Numbered from the stretch's first letter, positions 8,958 to 19,220 are shown. The stretch: DNA of 64,000 nucleotides from Opacimonas viscosa (GCF_024199005.1 NZ_JANATA010000007.1:1-64000); one strand, 5' to 3'. Notes: generated by a model from the sequence alone, not told the origin. Program-made: numbers and translations.

Positions 8958-10235
8958 CTACCCTTTTATAATCAGTGTACCAACGAGTTGGCCACCTTTA
9001 TTGTTAATTGCACCTTGCTCAACAGTCAGCCCTGCATCGCGTGCTGCTTTAGAAAATACTTCTAAATCAGCAAATTTATTGGCGACAGCCTGGATCCGAA
9101 TTTCACTGCGTTTTTGATCAAAGCGCAACGTTTGTGCTTGTAATTGACTCGTCGCAAATGCCGTACTCAAATTCGCTAGCATCGCTATGCCAGATGCCCC
9201 TGAGCCAGCATTCTCTCGAGCTTTAATATATTGAGCAATACTTCGTCGTGCATCACGGTATGGACCAATACCAGGGAAATTACGTTGTATGTTTTGTTGG
9301 ATTTGCGCCTTTAATGCCGTATTTTGTGCTTTCAAAGCAGACAATTCTAAGCTTTTATCAATGACACCAAAAATAAAAGCGATACCCACGACAGCCGCTG
9401 CAGTTCGCCAATACACCCAGTTTTTATTGGTTTTTTGCGGAGCTTTAAATTCCCCTTGGCGCAATGTAAATGGCGCGCTTTTTTGGAGTTGATTCAGGCC
9501 TTTGGCAAAGACATGCATAGGGAGCTCTAAAGGGGGTTGCTGACTATGCACAGGTTTATGGCAAAGGTTGGCGACATCGGCACTGTATTGTGTCATCGAT
9601 ACGGGGGCATGTTGTTGAGACCAAGTGTATAACCACGGGCCAACCCAATCTTTATGACCACTAACACCGCCCCAATCACCAATTCGGCCAATAATCTCAT
9701 CCCCAATCGTCATCAGTGCTACTGGGGTACTATCACTATGGTCTGAACTCTCACTCGAGTCAGCTGTTACTGGTTGTGCTATTTCAGCATTGGTAATTTG
9801 TGTGCTATGCACGAGTGCCAATGCTTCAGGCACGAGCATGCTGGTATGAAGCTCAGCCGTAGCTAACCAATCTAACCAGATTTGCATTTGCTGTTTGTCA
9901 ACGATTGCGAGTTTTTGTTCTTGTTTTTTTTGTGGACCAAACGCAATGTGCTGTGAAGTGATATCTCCAGCAATATCATCTTCTAGCATAAAACCGATAG
10001 CATTTAGTACCTTTTTACCAGCCCCTGGAGGCAAGCTAACTGTGGTTAAATTTACGGCAGAGTTTGGTACGAGTGCATACACAGGACGATTAGCTGCACG
10101 TTCTTGGAGAGTTACTAAATCCGCAGCATTGGCCAATGTACCAGAAGCTAGAATGGTTTCAGCTCGCTCGTCCCAAACCCCCCACAAGATTGGATCGTCT
10201 TCAGTAACACCAAGTCTTAAAATTAACTGTTCCAC
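8958..10235 (-). CDS. gspL: Type II secretion system protein L
   Basis: This 425-residue protein has a cytoplasmic actin-like domain (about 1-240) that binds the ATPase GspE, a membrane helix near 285-305 (WRTAAAVVGIAFIFGVI) and a periplasmic domain that dimerises with GspM. The N-terminal LILRLG and GDEIIGRIGDWGG segments are family-typical. It sits between gspK and gspM with spacings of 6 and 8 bases. A Ser/Asp-rich insertion around residues 157-168 is variable in the family. Confidence 0.9.
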   Translation of the reverse strand: MEQLILRLGVTEDDPILWGVWDERAETILASGTLANAADLVTLQERAANRPVYALVPNSAVNLTTVSLPPGAGKKVLNAIGFMLEDDIAGDITSQHIAFGPQKKQEQKLAIVDKQQMQIWLDWLATAELHTSMLVPEALALVHSTQITNAEIAQPVTADSSESSDHSDSTPVALMTIGDEIIGRIGDWGGVSGHKDWVGPWLYTWSQQHAPVSMTQYSADVANLCHKPVHSQQPPLELPMHVFAKGLNQLQKSAPFTLRQGEFKAPQKTNKNWVYWRTAAAVVGIAFIFGVIDKSLELSALKAQNTALKAQIQQNIQRNFPGIGPYRDARRSIAQYIKARENAGSGASGIAMLANLSTAFATSQLQAQTLRFDQKRSEIRIQAVANKFADLEVFSKAARDAGLTVEQGAINNKGGQLVGTLIIKG

Positions 10236-10241
10236 GTGTGT

Positions 10242-11282
10242 TTAACTCCCAAATCTTCTTTGAATAACATCCGCTTGTTGCCCCTTGGTGACAAACAATA
10301 GCGCTGTCATTTTAAATTGTGCATTGTTAAACCGAGCGGTAGTACGCAAGGTAAAATATTCTGTTGTGTTTGTAAACCATGCTTGTTGTTGTGTGGTTAA
10401 CGTGACGGTATCTAGTATGGGTTCAGCCAAAAAATCTACCACAGCGTCATAACCTTCTTCGGGACGGTTTGAGATAATATTTTGTGCATCGCTAACCGTG
10501 AGACCTGTCAACGCACTCAACAATGGTGCATGATCTTCGGTTAAAGTATTAATATTAACCTGTAAGCGTGTGTTTTTGGGTAACAAACATGTTTGTTCCA
10601 ACAGCTTATCCAACCATTGCAGATTCACGCCCTTGACCAAGCGCAACTCCGAAATATCAGTTAACAAGGTGTTAGCAGCTAGGTAACCGTTTGGTAAGCT
10701 ACGATAATACTCATCTTCTGCACCATAAATTCGGGTTTGCATATCGTCATCTAAAAAATCTAATACGGCATCCCTAAATGTCTCTGCACTGTAGGCATCG
10801 TCCCCATTGAGGTTTTGTATTAAACGAGTAAATGCTTGGACCATGGGCGGTTCGGTGACCGCAGTGCCTGTGCTAGTTGTGCTCGGTTCAGGTTTGGCTA
10901 GTGCATTTAGGTTGAAGCAATTTTGGGCATCTTCGAGCTCGACATCCAACATACCACCAGCAACGGGAAACTGTAGCGGCTCAACCCATGGTTGTGCCAG
11001 AGAAACTTTACCGTCATCCAGCTCGTAAATATCTAAAATGGCAGTTTTGGCATATTGTTCAGCCCCGATCCCGTACCAATAAGCTTGGTTGTTGTCTTTG
11101 ATATTTTGGACTCGTTGGACTTGGAGTTGTAAGCGCGTGCCCATTTCTGTCGCTAAAATACTCACCAACGCCACAATAAATAAAACGATTAGCAATGCTG
11201 CGCCGTTTTGCCGAAAGGGGGTAGCAGACGCTGTTGCTGGACGGCGGAACATGCGTTTTGATTTGTTAACTGAGCACCTCAT
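10242..11282 (-). CDS. gspK: Type II secretion minor pseudopilin GspK
   Basis: This 346-residue protein is the largest minor pseudopilin and forms the tip of the pseudopilus with GspI and GspJ. It has a basic leader, a prepilin peptidase site at NG/AALLIVLF without the usual Glu at +5 (normal for GspK), and a long helical domain ending in beta structure. Acidic segments (DDDMQTRIYGAEDEYY, LDDGKVSLAQPW) are typical. ATGA overlap with gspJ suggests coupled translation. A short Thr/Ser-rich insert (near residue 135) is not conserved in the family as I know it. Confidence 0.9.
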   Translation of the reverse strand: MRCSVNKSKRMFRRPATASATPFRQNGAALLIVLFIVALVSILATEMGTRLQLQVQRVQNIKDNNQAYWYGIGAEQYAKTAILDIYELDDGKVSLAQPWVEPLQFPVAGGMLDVELEDAQNCFNLNALAKPEPSTTSTGTAVTEPPMVQAFTRLIQNLNGDDAYSAETFRDAVLDFLDDDMQTRIYGAEDEYYRSLPNGYLAANTLLTDISELRLVKGVNLQWLDKLLEQTCLLPKNTRLQVNINTLTEDHAPLLSALTGLTVSDAQNIISNRPEEGYDAVVDFLAEPILDTVTLTTQQQAWFTNTTEYFTLRTTARFNNAQFKMTALLFVTKGQQADVIQRRFGS

Positions 11283-11992
11283 TCATTACCACCTGTTGTG
11301 GTTGTATCTCCAGACGAGGCATTAGTTGGGTTTGTTTGGGTGCTACCTGTTGGTGCTACCGGACCAATTTCAGGTATCGCAATATTTAATAAAGCAAATT
11401 CCCGACGGATAGTCCCAAAGCTTTCACTAGTGATTTCTACTGCAATACCTTGGGGGAGCTGCTCACCTTCGTACTCGTTATCCCAAGTGACTTCTTGACG
11501 TGAGTTCAGCTTGGCATATTCAACATTGAACCCTGTGATGCCCTCAAGTAAGATTCTACTTTTGGGTTCTGTACCCGCCATACTATCCACAAAAATGGTG
11601 TGCAGTCGCTCAAGCTGTTGATCTTGGTTTAAGCGATAAGCTACGCTTTGCATATTTGAACGCGGTAAGCGCCACTGAGGATTATGCCAACCAGTGCGTA
11701 CAAAACCAAAACCATCGTCCAGTGATTCAAACTCACCTAAACCACCCAAAAACACACGGTTATTGTCTTGACCAGCGATCCTGACGGGACGAGCTACTGC
11801 TTGGTAAATATCTTGTTCAAACACCATCATAGCGCGTTGGATTTGTTCTAACTCGACTATTGCGTCTTGGGATTCTTCAGACGCACCAATCACGTTGGAT
11901 AAAATAGCAGTTGATGCTACTGCTATCATTGCAAAGATGGCAATCGAAACGAGGATCTCGATGAGGGTGAAGCCACAAGTACGGCGCATCAT
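11279..11992 (-). CDS. gspJ: Type II secretion minor pseudopilin GspJ
   Basis: This 237-residue minor pseudopilin has the processing site CG/FTLIEILVSIAIF followed by the hydrophobic assembly helix. The body contains QRAMMVFEQDIYQ and VAYRLNQDQQLER, which are GspJ hallmarks. The C-terminus is low-complexity (Pro, Thr, Gly, Asn) and probably disordered. It overlaps gspI and gspK by four bases on each side. Confidence 0.9.
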   Translation of the reverse strand: MMRRTCGFTLIEILVSIAIFAMIAVASTAILSNVIGASEESQDAIVELEQIQRAMMVFEQDIYQAVARPVRIAGQDNNRVFLGGLGEFESLDDGFGFVRTGWHNPQWRLPRSNMQSVAYRLNQDQQLERLHTIFVDSMAGTEPKSRILLEGITGFNVEYAKLNSRQEVTWDNEYEGEQLPQGIAVEITSESFGTIRREFALLNIAIPEIGPVAPTGSTQTNPTNASSGDTTTTGGNE

Positions 11993-12366
11993 AACGCTTT
12001 ACCTGGCTTACCAAAAAAAGTAGTGACGTCGGTGACAGTGGAGGAAAATGTTGCATCTTCGCTGACTAAAATACGGACCTGCACCATATCTGCCGCTTGG
12101 GTTTTTTCTACTTTTTGCTGCCAGTACCAAGTACGAGTACCCATTTCCATTTCGCCTTTGACGTTATTTTTGATAGGCCATGTTTGTTGTAACGCGATAC
12201 GAGTCAGCTGATTGTTGGCCACTTGGGTGGCATAGGTGATGGAACGGAGTTCTGATACGGAAGATAAATTATCACCCACAGCTTTGAGAATAGCGGTGCC
12301 GGTTAACCCAAAAATGAGCAAGGCGACCATGACTTCAATAAGCGTGAGTCCATGCTGGTATTTCAT
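11989..12366 (-). CDS. gspI: Type II secretion minor pseudopilin GspI
   Basis: This 125-residue minor pseudopilin has the cleavage site HG/LTLIEVMVALLIF and the conserved NNQLTRIALQQTWP and WYWQQKVEKT segments. GspI initiates pseudopilus assembly with GspJ and GspK. The leader is short (MKYQHG). It overlaps gspH and gspJ by four bases each. Confidence 0.9.
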   Translation of the reverse strand: MKYQHGLTLIEVMVALLIFGLTGTAILKAVGDNLSSVSELRSITYATQVANNQLTRIALQQTWPIKNNVKGEMEMGTRTWYWQQKVEKTQAADMVQVRILVSEDATFSSTVTDVTTFFGKPGKAL

Positions 12367-13007
12367 AGATCTAAAGCCTCAGTCCGTTCTAAGGGCAAGT
12401 ATCCTTTACCTAAAATTTGATATTGGGTAGAGTCAATGTCAGCGAAGGTACTTTCGTAAATAAACGATAACGAAAAGTCGCCAATATCACCGCTGGATAG
12501 CAGGAACACCTGAGGCTGGATGGTTTTTTTTGCTTGTTCTTCTGCATCACTGCCGATAGCTAAACCGCCAATCTCTAAACCCCCAATCTCGACATCCGCA
12601 TTCGCGACAGAAAGCCCTTCATCGAATAGGCTACTGCTGGAGAACGCATCATCAGAAGCCCACGCTAAACCATCGAGTTTGAGCTCCATACGGTAAGTGG
12701 GGTCTAATTCATATCGGGCTAAATAATCCACCCCTTCCACAGGTAGCCAGTTATCGTCTTCATCTAGTACAAAAAACTCATAGCTATTCTTTTTCTCGTC
12801 AACCCATAGACCGAGTTGTTGTTGATTGAGGACGGCAGAGTCAGATGCCATCGCAAAAATAACGGCAAACCGTTCTGCTTCAGTTTTCAGCTTCTGTGTA
12901 GGATCACTAGAGAGCCCATTAATAATCACAAAACTAGCCACAAACCCCATGATGGCTAGCACCACCAAGATTTCAATTAATGTGAAACCACGGGTTTGTC
13001 GCAACAT
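12363..13007 (-). CDS. gspH: Type II secretion minor pseudopilin GspH
   Basis: This 214-residue pseudopilin has the processing site RG/FTLIEILVVLAIMGF and a C-terminal beta domain. It is slightly long for GspH. A loop near residues 135-155 contains three consecutive glycine-pair repeats (EIGGLEIGGLAIG), which looks like a local expansion. GspH links the tip complex to the major pseudopilin GspG. It lies 4 bases after gspG and overlaps gspI. Confidence 0.88.
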   Translation of the reverse strand: MLRQTRGFTLIEILVVLAIMGFVASFVIINGLSSDPTQKLKTEAERFAVIFAMASDSAVLNQQQLGLWVDEKKNSYEFFVLDEDDNWLPVEGVDYLARYELDPTYRMELKLDGLAWASDDAFSSSSLFDEGLSVANADVEIGGLEIGGLAIGSDAEEQAKKTIQPQVFLLSSGDIGDFSLSFIYESTFADIDSTQYQILGKGYLPLERTEALDL

Positions 13008-13011
13008 CGGT

Positions 13012-13455
13012 TTAGTTCAAATAGTCGTTGACGTTCCAGTTACCGATATCATCTTCGGTACCTGGCTCCCCATCGGGACCATAAGAGAAAATATCAACAC
13101 GGCTTAACTCTCCTGGGCTGATTAACTGATAATCATTGCCCCATGCGTCTTGTGGGAGGCGCTTGATAAAACCATCTGCCGGATAGTTACGTGGGATAGG
13201 CTCAATTTCTGGCTCAGTCACTAGTGCTTCTAAGCCTTGTTCGGTAGTGGGAAAGGTATTGGTGCGCAGCTTGTAGCGCTCTAAAGCGCTCTCTAAAGAC
13301 TGGATATCAACAGCCGTTTTTTTCAACTGCGCTTCTTCTTGGTTACCCAAAATTTGTGGTGCCACAAAAGAAGCCATAATACCAATAATAACCAGTACAA
13401 CCATGACTTCGATCAAGGTAAAACCGGACTGTTGTGGTGGGCGAGAAAAAGTCAT
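13012..13455 (-). CDS. gspG: Type II secretion major pseudopilin GspG
   Basis: This is the major subunit of the pseudopilus. The site SG/FTLIEVMVVLVIIGIMASFVAPQ is followed by the conserved ALERYKLRTNTFPTTEQGLEAL region, and the C-terminal calcium-binding loop (YGPDGEPGTEDDIGNW) is intact. I place the start at ATG 13455 (147 aa, 10-residue leader) because a GGAG ribosome site lies 9 bases before it. An upstream ATG at 13470 has no ribosome site, and its codon overlaps that GGAG. Prepilin peptidase (pilD) is not in the window. Confidence 0.93.
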   Translation of the reverse strand: MTFSRPPQQSGFTLIEVMVVLVIIGIMASFVAPQILGNQEEAQLKKTAVDIQSLESALERYKLRTNTFPTTEQGLEALVTEPEIEPIPRNYPADGFIKRLPQDAWGNDYQLISPGELSRVDIFSYGPDGEPGTEDDIGNWNVNDYLN

Positions 13456-13479
13456 ATTACGAAACTCCATAGATAAAAT

Positions 13480-14715
13480 TTACATGTTCACCATGCTATT
13501 CAGCGCTAAAATAGGCTGCAAAATAGCTAAGACAATAAATAACACAATCCCTGCCATTGATACGATCAGCAAGGGTTCAAACACTTTTAAAGCAATCCCA
13601 ACCAATGATTCAAATTCACGATCTTGGTTATCCGCAGCACGTCCTAACATTTCTTGTAGGTCACCGCTTTTTTCACCAGAGGCAATCATGTGCATCATCA
13701 TGGGGGGGAAAATTTTTGTTTTGCTCAATGCCGCACGCAGGCTAGTCCCTTCTTTGACAAGGACACTGGCTTCTTGGACTTCTTTTTTGATGTGGCGATT
13801 CAACAGCACATCACTCGCAATACGCATTGCTTCTAACAAAGGTACGGCACTAGAGGTTAAAATGGATAAGGTGCGAGCAAATCGAGCAGTATTCATCCCG
13901 CGATTGACTTTACCAATGAGTGGTACAGTTAACAGCCACTTGTGATATTTCAATGCAATATGGGGTAAAGCCAGAAAACGTTTGAGTAACACGATTGCAA
14001 TGAGCAGGACCAGTCCTAACCATAAGCCATTATTTTGTAAAAAGGCGCTGACATCCATCAATATCTGTGTGATGGTAGGCAAGTCTTGGCCCATGTGGTC
14101 GAACTGACCCACAATTTTAGGGACGACCACGGTGAGTAACAGCATAATAATAGCAAATGCAAAGAACATCATGAGGCTAGGGTAAACCATTGCTTGGACG
14201 ATTTGGCTACGAGTTTTTTCTCGGTTCTCTGTGTAGTCAGCTAAGCGATTCAATACGGTATCTAAATGCCCAGATTTTTCACCAGCTGCCACCATGGCGA
14301 TAAATAATTCATCAAACACTGATGGGAAATCTCTCAGTGCATCAGCTAAACCATGACCTTCAACTACTTTGGAGCGAACGGCCATCATCATGTTTTTTTG
14401 CTGCGGCTTCTCGCTTTGCTCGGCAACGGCCAATAACGCTTCTTCTAAAGGTAAAGCGGACTCAACTAGGGTCGCTAGCTGGCGGGTCAATAAAGCTAAC
14501 TCAGAAGCGGACAAACGGGTTTGCCGCAACCTACCTAGAAAGGCAAATGCCCCTGATTTATCACTGACAGTGTTTTCTTTAACTTGCTCGACTTCTATCG
14601 GGAGTAAGGATTGCTCGCGTAACAGTTGGCGAATTTGGCGTGGATTGTCACCTTCTAGCACACCTTTGCTCGACTTCCCTGATTTATCAATGGCCTGATA
14701 AGCAAAAGCTGGCAT
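13480..14715 (-). CDS. gspF: Type II secretion inner-membrane platform protein GspF
   Basis: This 411-residue polytopic protein has two repeated cytoplasmic helical domains (about 70-165 and 270-370), each followed by membrane helices; three helices are visible (about 170-195, 220-240, 380-405). The motif GLADALRDFPSVFDELFIAMVAAGEKSG recurs in the second half as SLRAALSKTKIFPPMMMHMIASGEKSG, the internal duplication of the family. GspF anchors the assembly ATPase. Its ATG overlaps the TAA of gspE by one base. Confidence 0.94.
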   Translation of the reverse strand: MPAFAYQAIDKSGKSSKGVLEGDNPRQIRQLLREQSLLPIEVEQVKENTVSDKSGAFAFLGRLRQTRLSASELALLTRQLATLVESALPLEEALLAVAEQSEKPQQKNMMMAVRSKVVEGHGLADALRDFPSVFDELFIAMVAAGEKSGHLDTVLNRLADYTENREKTRSQIVQAMVYPSLMMFFAFAIIMLLLTVVVPKIVGQFDHMGQDLPTITQILMDVSAFLQNNGLWLGLVLLIAIVLLKRFLALPHIALKYHKWLLTVPLIGKVNRGMNTARFARTLSILTSSAVPLLEAMRIASDVLLNRHIKKEVQEASVLVKEGTSLRAALSKTKIFPPMMMHMIASGEKSGDLQEMLGRAADNQDREFESLVGIALKVFEPLLIVSMAGIVLFIVLAILQPILALNSMVNM

Positions 14716-16205
14716 TAGGCTTCCTCGCGTGTCACACGTAACACTTCTTCTAGAGACGTAACTCCAGACAATACTTTAGCACAACCATCACCTCGAATAC
14801 TCGGCGCGGAAGTACGAATATATTTCTCTATAGCTTGCTCGCCACGACCACCATGCACGAGTTCACGAATGTGTTCATCGACGTGCAATAATTCATGAAT
14901 ACCTGTCCGGCCACGATAGCCAGTATGATTACACGCAAGACACTCACCAGGAGAATATATCGTTAAGTCTGGGTTTTCAGTTACACCTAAAACAGCACAT
15001 TCTGAGGCACTTGGGGTATGTGGTTGTTTACAATCAGGACACAAGGTTCTAACTAAACGCTGTGATAATACACCGAGCAGACTAGAAGAGAGTAAAAATG
15101 GTTCTATACCCATATCTTCTAAACGGGTGATAGCACCTGCTGCTGTATTAGTGTGCAAGGTCGACATGACTAAGTGACCGGTTAGTGACGCTTGGACTGC
15201 GATTTGTGCTGTTTCTAAATCACGAATTTCACCGACCATAACAACATCCGGATCTTGACGTAAAATTGCGCGTAGACCTCGAGCAAAAGTCATATCTACT
15301 TTAGTATTTACCTGGGTCTGACCAATGCCAGCCAAATCAAATTCAATTGGATCTTCAACGGTTAGAATGTTGCGATCTTTGGAATTTATCTCAGATAGAC
15401 CAGCATACAAAGTAGTGGATTTACCCGAGCCGGTGGGACCCGTAACCAAAATAATGCCATGCGGTTTACGTATTAAGCTGGAGAAAATATCTCGGTTGGC
15501 TTGGGTCATCCCAAGATCTTCTAGATTGAGACGTACATTGTTTTTGTCTAACAGACGCAAGACGACACGTTCGCCATGAGAAGATGGCATCGTTGAGACT
15601 CGAACATCCACTGCACGCCCCGCAATTTTTAGGGTAATACGACCATCTTGGGGAACACGTTTCTCGGCTATGTCGAGTTTCGCCATGACTTTGATTCGTG
15701 AAACAAGCATCGTCGACATTTTTCGGTTGGGCTTCAATATTTCACGTAAAACACCATCCACTCGAAAACGCACAACCAGTTGGTTTTCAAACGTTTCAAT
15801 ATGGATATCAGATGCACCCTCTTTGATGGCCTCACCAAGCATGGCGTTGATCAGTTTGATGATAGGTGCATCATCTTCGTTTTCTAGTAGGTCTTCGGTC
15901 TCAGTGAGGTCTTCTGCTAGGGCAAACAAGTCACTCTCGTTACCCAAGTCTTCCATTAATTGTTTAGCTTCTGAAGAACCGCGTTGGTAGGCTGCTGTCA
16001 AAAGGGTTTCAAATTCTTCTGTCGGGACTTGTTCGAAGACGAAATCTCGACCAATAAATCGGCGCACTTCGGGAATTATCGTCAAATCCGTATCAGCGGT
16101 AACAAAGATTTTGGGTACACGAGTTTCATCAGCTTCTACGTGTGCCAAATCGAGTAAAATTTGGTGCCGTTTAGCAAAACTAAAACTTAAGGTCGCCTGT
16201 TCCAT
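14715..16205 (-). CDS. gspE: Type II secretion ATPase GspE
   Basis: This 496-residue secretion ATPase powers pseudopilus assembly from the cytoplasm. It has an N-terminal GspL-binding domain, Walker [13 protein letters not shown] (near residue 257), an Asp box, atypical Walker [13 protein letters not shown], a His box ([12 protein letters not shown]) and the four-cysteine zinc module (CPDC ... CLAC) near 395-440. All catalytic residues are present. It follows gspD by 9 bases. Confidence 0.95.
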   Translation of the reverse strand: MEQATLSFSFAKRHQILLDLAHVEADETRVPKIFVTADTDLTIIPEVRRFIGRDFVFEQVPTEEFETLLTAAYQRGSSEAKQLMEDLGNESDLFALAEDLTETEDLLENEDDAPIIKLINAMLGEAIKEGASDIHIETFENQLVVRFRVDGVLREILKPNRKMSTMLVSRIKVMAKLDIAEKRVPQDGRITLKIAGRAVDVRVSTMPSSHGERVVLRLLDKNNVRLNLEDLGMTQANRDIFSSLIRKPHGIILVTGPTGSGKSTTLYAGLSEINSKDRNILTVEDPIEFDLAGIGQTQVNTKVDMTFARGLRAILRQDPDVVMVGEIRDLETAQIAVQASLTGHLVMSTLHTNTAAGAITRLEDMGIEPFLLSSSLLGVLSQRLVRTLCPDCKQPHTPSASECAVLGVTENPDLTIYSPGECLACNHTGYRGRTGIHELLHVDEHIRELVHGGRGEQAIEKYIRTSAPSIRGDGCAKVLSGVTSLEEVLRVTREEA

Positions 16206-16214
16206 GAGGTGCTC

Positions 16215-18266
16215 CTAGTCGTTTTTCTGCTTGTCTTTTTCCATCAAATATTCTTCAAATGATGGTGGTAATTGCAGGGCGTCGGACCATTCTGGAAGTG
16301 ATGGCGTATTCGTGTAAGGCATCAATGGAATACCGTCGGCTTGACGTTTTAACTGTTCTGCACGGATGTAGTTGTATTTGCGATGAGAAATCGTATTCAT
16401 CGTCGCCGCATCGCGAATAATCGTCGGGCGTATAAACACCATTAGATTGCGTTTGCGTTTACTCGAAGACGTTGTTTTAAATAAGTTACCTAGGTATGGG
16501 ATATCGCCTAATATAGGAACTTTTGAGACACTTTCTTGTACTTCTTCGTCGATTAGGCCACCTAAGACGATTGTGCCACCATCATCAACGATCACTCGCG
16601 TTTTAATTTCTCGTTTGTTAATGGAAATATCGACTGCGGTTGCACCACTGATACTCGATACTTCCTGTTCAATCAACAACTGGACAGCATCACCTTCATT
16701 AATTTGTGGTGTCACTTTGAGTTTGATACCGATTTCTTCACGGTCAACTGATTGGGTTTGCAATGCGTTGGTTGAGTTAGCCGTAATCGCCCCTAAAATT
16801 GGCACATCTTGACCGACAACAAAGAATGCTTCTTCGTTATCCATCGTCGTTAAATGCGGTGTCGCTAGTACGTTGGAGTTAGTGTCAGAAGCAACTGCCT
16901 GCAAGACTGCCCCCCAACCATTTTCAACTACACCTGCAATCAGTCCGTTCGCTCCGCCGAGTAGGTTTGCAAGCGTCGAAAAATCACCTTCAATGGTATT
17001 ACTGGATGTGACGACTTCGCCGTTAGCGGTGATATTGGTACTGTTGATTTCGCGATCTTCAGCAAGACGTGCACCGACTGCCAGTCCCCCAATACCTAGA
17101 CCACCATTGTTGAACTGAGTACCACCACCTGCTTCTGAAATCATTTGCACGCCAAGCGTAGACCCATCGCCTTCAAAGACTTCGACGATAATCGCTTCTA
17201 CTTGGACTTGGGCACGGCGAATATCAAGTTGGCGTATCACAGCTTCTAGCGAACGCATCATATCGGGTTCAGCAGTGATAACGAGAGAATTTGAATCTTC
17301 ATGTGAATCAATACTGACTTCTCGATTACTATTTCGCTGGGTTTTAGAGTTGCCCTGTTCTTCTGCTTGGATAGAATCAGACACGCCTTTGAGTACCTTA
17401 ACTAGGTCTTCAGCTACCGCATAATTTAAGAATATCACTCGGGTGTTACCACTGGTTTCCAGCTCTTGATCCATACGTTGCACGAGGTTTATTAAACGTT
17501 GACGAGCTTTAGTATCACCACTGACAATGACCGAGTTTGTGCGGTCATCTGCAACCAAGCGTGGCGCTGACTTGCCAGAAGCATTGGCTTGTTTGCCAGC
17601 TGTTTTGTTAATACTTTCAATGATTCTAACCATCTCAGAAGCTGAGGCATATTTGAGTTTAATAATTTCGACTTCTTCATCGCCAGCTCGGTCAACTCGC
17701 TCAATAATCTCGGCAAGTCGGTTAATCGTGGCGGCACGCCCAGTGAGCATGATGACATTTGATGCGTCATGGCTGACCACGTTACCACCATTGTTAGTAT
17801 CGTTTAATTGGCGCAATAACGGTGCTAATTCACGAACAGGAACGTTGTATACGGGAATGACTCGCGTAATCATTTCATCACCAGTGAGCACCTCACCTTC
17901 TACAACTGGCAGGTTTGAGCCTTTGGCATCTTTGGAGCGAATGACTTTGAGAATACCATTCGGCATTTCTACGACAGCGAAGTTATATACTTGGAGTACA
18001 TTTAAGAAAAACTGATAGTACTGGGCTTCATCTAGCAAGTCGTAACTGCGTACACTGATTTTGCCACGCACATTAGGGTCGACAATAATCGTGCGTTTAA
18101 GGTTTTTCCCTACAATGGCAATGAACTCATTGATATCCGTATTTTTAAAGTTAGGAGAATACTGCGCAGCATAGCTTGGGGCACTTAAAGCCGCAACGGC
18201 AATACAGATTGCGAAGAAGGCACTTAAAAAACCTAAACGGGTGTGACGTAAATCAGTAAATGTCAT
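16215..18266 (-). CDS. gspD: Type II secretion outer-membrane secretin GspD
   Basis: This 683-residue protein has a signal peptide (about 1-33), an N0 domain (FKNTDINEFIAIVGK), repeated N1-N3 KH-like domains (about 125-345, with VIPVYNVPVRELAPLLRQL and KLKYASASEMVRII) and a secretin channel domain (about 350-620) ending in VPILGDIPYLGNLFK. No lipobox is present, and no GspS pilotin or gspAB is seen in the operon. The protein forms the outer-membrane pore for folded exoproteins. It follows gspC by 18 bases. Confidence 0.95.
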   Translation of the reverse strand: MTFTDLRHTRLGFLSAFFAICIAVAALSAPSYAAQYSPNFKNTDINEFIAIVGKNLKRTIIVDPNVRGKISVRSYDLLDEAQYYQFFLNVLQVYNFAVVEMPNGILKVIRSKDAKGSNLPVVEGEVLTGDEMITRVIPVYNVPVRELAPLLRQLNDTNNGGNVVSHDASNVIMLTGRAATINRLAEIIERVDRAGDEEVEIIKLKYASASEMVRIIESINKTAGKQANASGKSAPRLVADDRTNSVIVSGDTKARQRLINLVQRMDQELETSGNTRVIFLNYAVAEDLVKVLKGVSDSIQAEEQGNSKTQRNSNREVSIDSHEDSNSLVITAEPDMMRSLEAVIRQLDIRRAQVQVEAIIVEVFEGDGSTLGVQMISEAGGGTQFNNGGLGIGGLAVGARLAEDREINSTNITANGEVVTSSNTIEGDFSTLANLLGGANGLIAGVVENGWGAVLQAVASDTNSNVLATPHLTTMDNEEAFFVVGQDVPILGAITANSTNALQTQSVDREEIGIKLKVTPQINEGDAVQLLIEQEVSSISGATAVDISINKREIKTRVIVDDGGTIVLGGLIDEEVQESVSKVPILGDIPYLGNLFKTTSSSKRKRNLMVFIRPTIIRDAATMNTISHRKYNYIRAEQLKRQADGIPLMPYTNTPSLPEWSDALQLPPSFEEYLMEKDKQKND

Positions 18267-18284
18267 AAAAAAACCTGTACTACC

Positions 18285-19220
18285 TTAGGGTAATTCAATT
18301 GAAAGTGAGAGGGCTTGATCTTGTCTAAGAAGACTTAAATCGAGTATCTGTGCGTTTTGTAGCGATTGCATCGCTTTGATGGCATCACTCGGATTCGATA
18401 AATCAAGACCGTTAATATTTGTAACTACATCACCAGGTTGTAAACCTGCTGCGGTAAAAAATGCTTTGTCTTTGCCTGGAGCGAGTTGGTAGCCGACTAA
18501 TTGGTTCCCTTCGCGTTTCGGTGAAATCGTTAACAAATCGGCGAATTTACTTGGGTTGGCTCGTAATTCTTTGGCTTTTTGAGCAATTACGGCAGGGGCT
18601 AAAGTCGGTGCGATTTGCTGTGTAGCGGTTACCGGTTTTGGCCCATCTTGACGAGTTACTTGACGCTGTTGTGCTGCTTTGTTTGCTTCGGCATAATCAA
18701 TGCCATCGAGCATTAAGGTCTCTTTGACACCGCGATTACTGATAATGACTCTATCTGAAAATACTTTATGTAACGTCGCTTGAGTACCATCAATTTTGTC
18801 CCCTAAACCGTATGTGTTTTGGGTATTATTTCGAGCAATAATGGCGGCACCACCATCTTCTATGGTGCTCGCTACGACACCCGATAGCGTCAAATTCAAC
18901 TTAGTTTCGGGTACTTTGTCGAGCGGCTTCTCATCGGTTTTCTGGGCCACAGGTGGCTGACCGAAAATATCTAGAGCAATCAGGGCATCGATGTTGTTTT
19001 GTGGTCCCGATGACGCTGTGCTAGTCGCTGTCATAGAGGCAAATTTAGCTGGTAATTTAGGGGTGCTGGGTTCGGGCACTACTCGCCAAAAAATATTGGC
19101 GCACATATAAAGAATATATATAACAGCTAACAGAATGATAATAGCCCGTAATACACCTTTATTTGTGGGCGTCCACAGCAGGTTTTGGAGGTATTGAGGG
19201 TTAAGTGATTCCGTATTCAT
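18285..19220 (-). CDS. gspC: Type II secretion system protein C
   Basis: This is the first gene of the operon, 311 residues. It has a membrane helix (about 23-45), a periplasmic HR domain (LNLTLSGVVAS ... IIARNNTQNTYGLGDKI) that contacts the GspD N0 domain, and a C-terminal PDZ domain (about 235-311, with AGLQPGDVVTNINGLDL). GspC links the inner platform to the secretin. The operon promoter must lie in the 131-base region shared with the divergent hslR gene. Confidence 0.92.
   Translation of the reverse strand: MNTESLNPQYLQNLLWTPTNKGVLRAIIILLAVIYILYMCANIFWRVVPEPSTPKLPAKFASMTATSTASSGPQNNIDALIALDIFGQPPVAQKTDEKPLDKVPETKLNLTLSGVVASTIEDGGAAIIARNNTQNTYGLGDKIDGTQATLHKVFSDRVIISNRGVKETLMLDGIDYAEANKAAQQRQVTRQDGPKPVTATQQIAPTLAPAVIAQKAKELRANPSKFADLLTISPKREGNQLVGYQLAPGKDKAFFTAAGLQPGDVVTNINGLDLSNPSDAIKAMQSLQNAQILDLSLLRQDQALSLSIELP

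Noticed and set aside
13403-13945. 180-codon plus-strand reading frame opposite gspG/gspF
   Set aside because: It lies fully antisense to well-supported secretion genes and has no protein-like features.
17527-18015. 162-codon plus-strand reading frame opposite gspD
   Set aside because: It is antisense to gspD; the composition mirrors the real gene.
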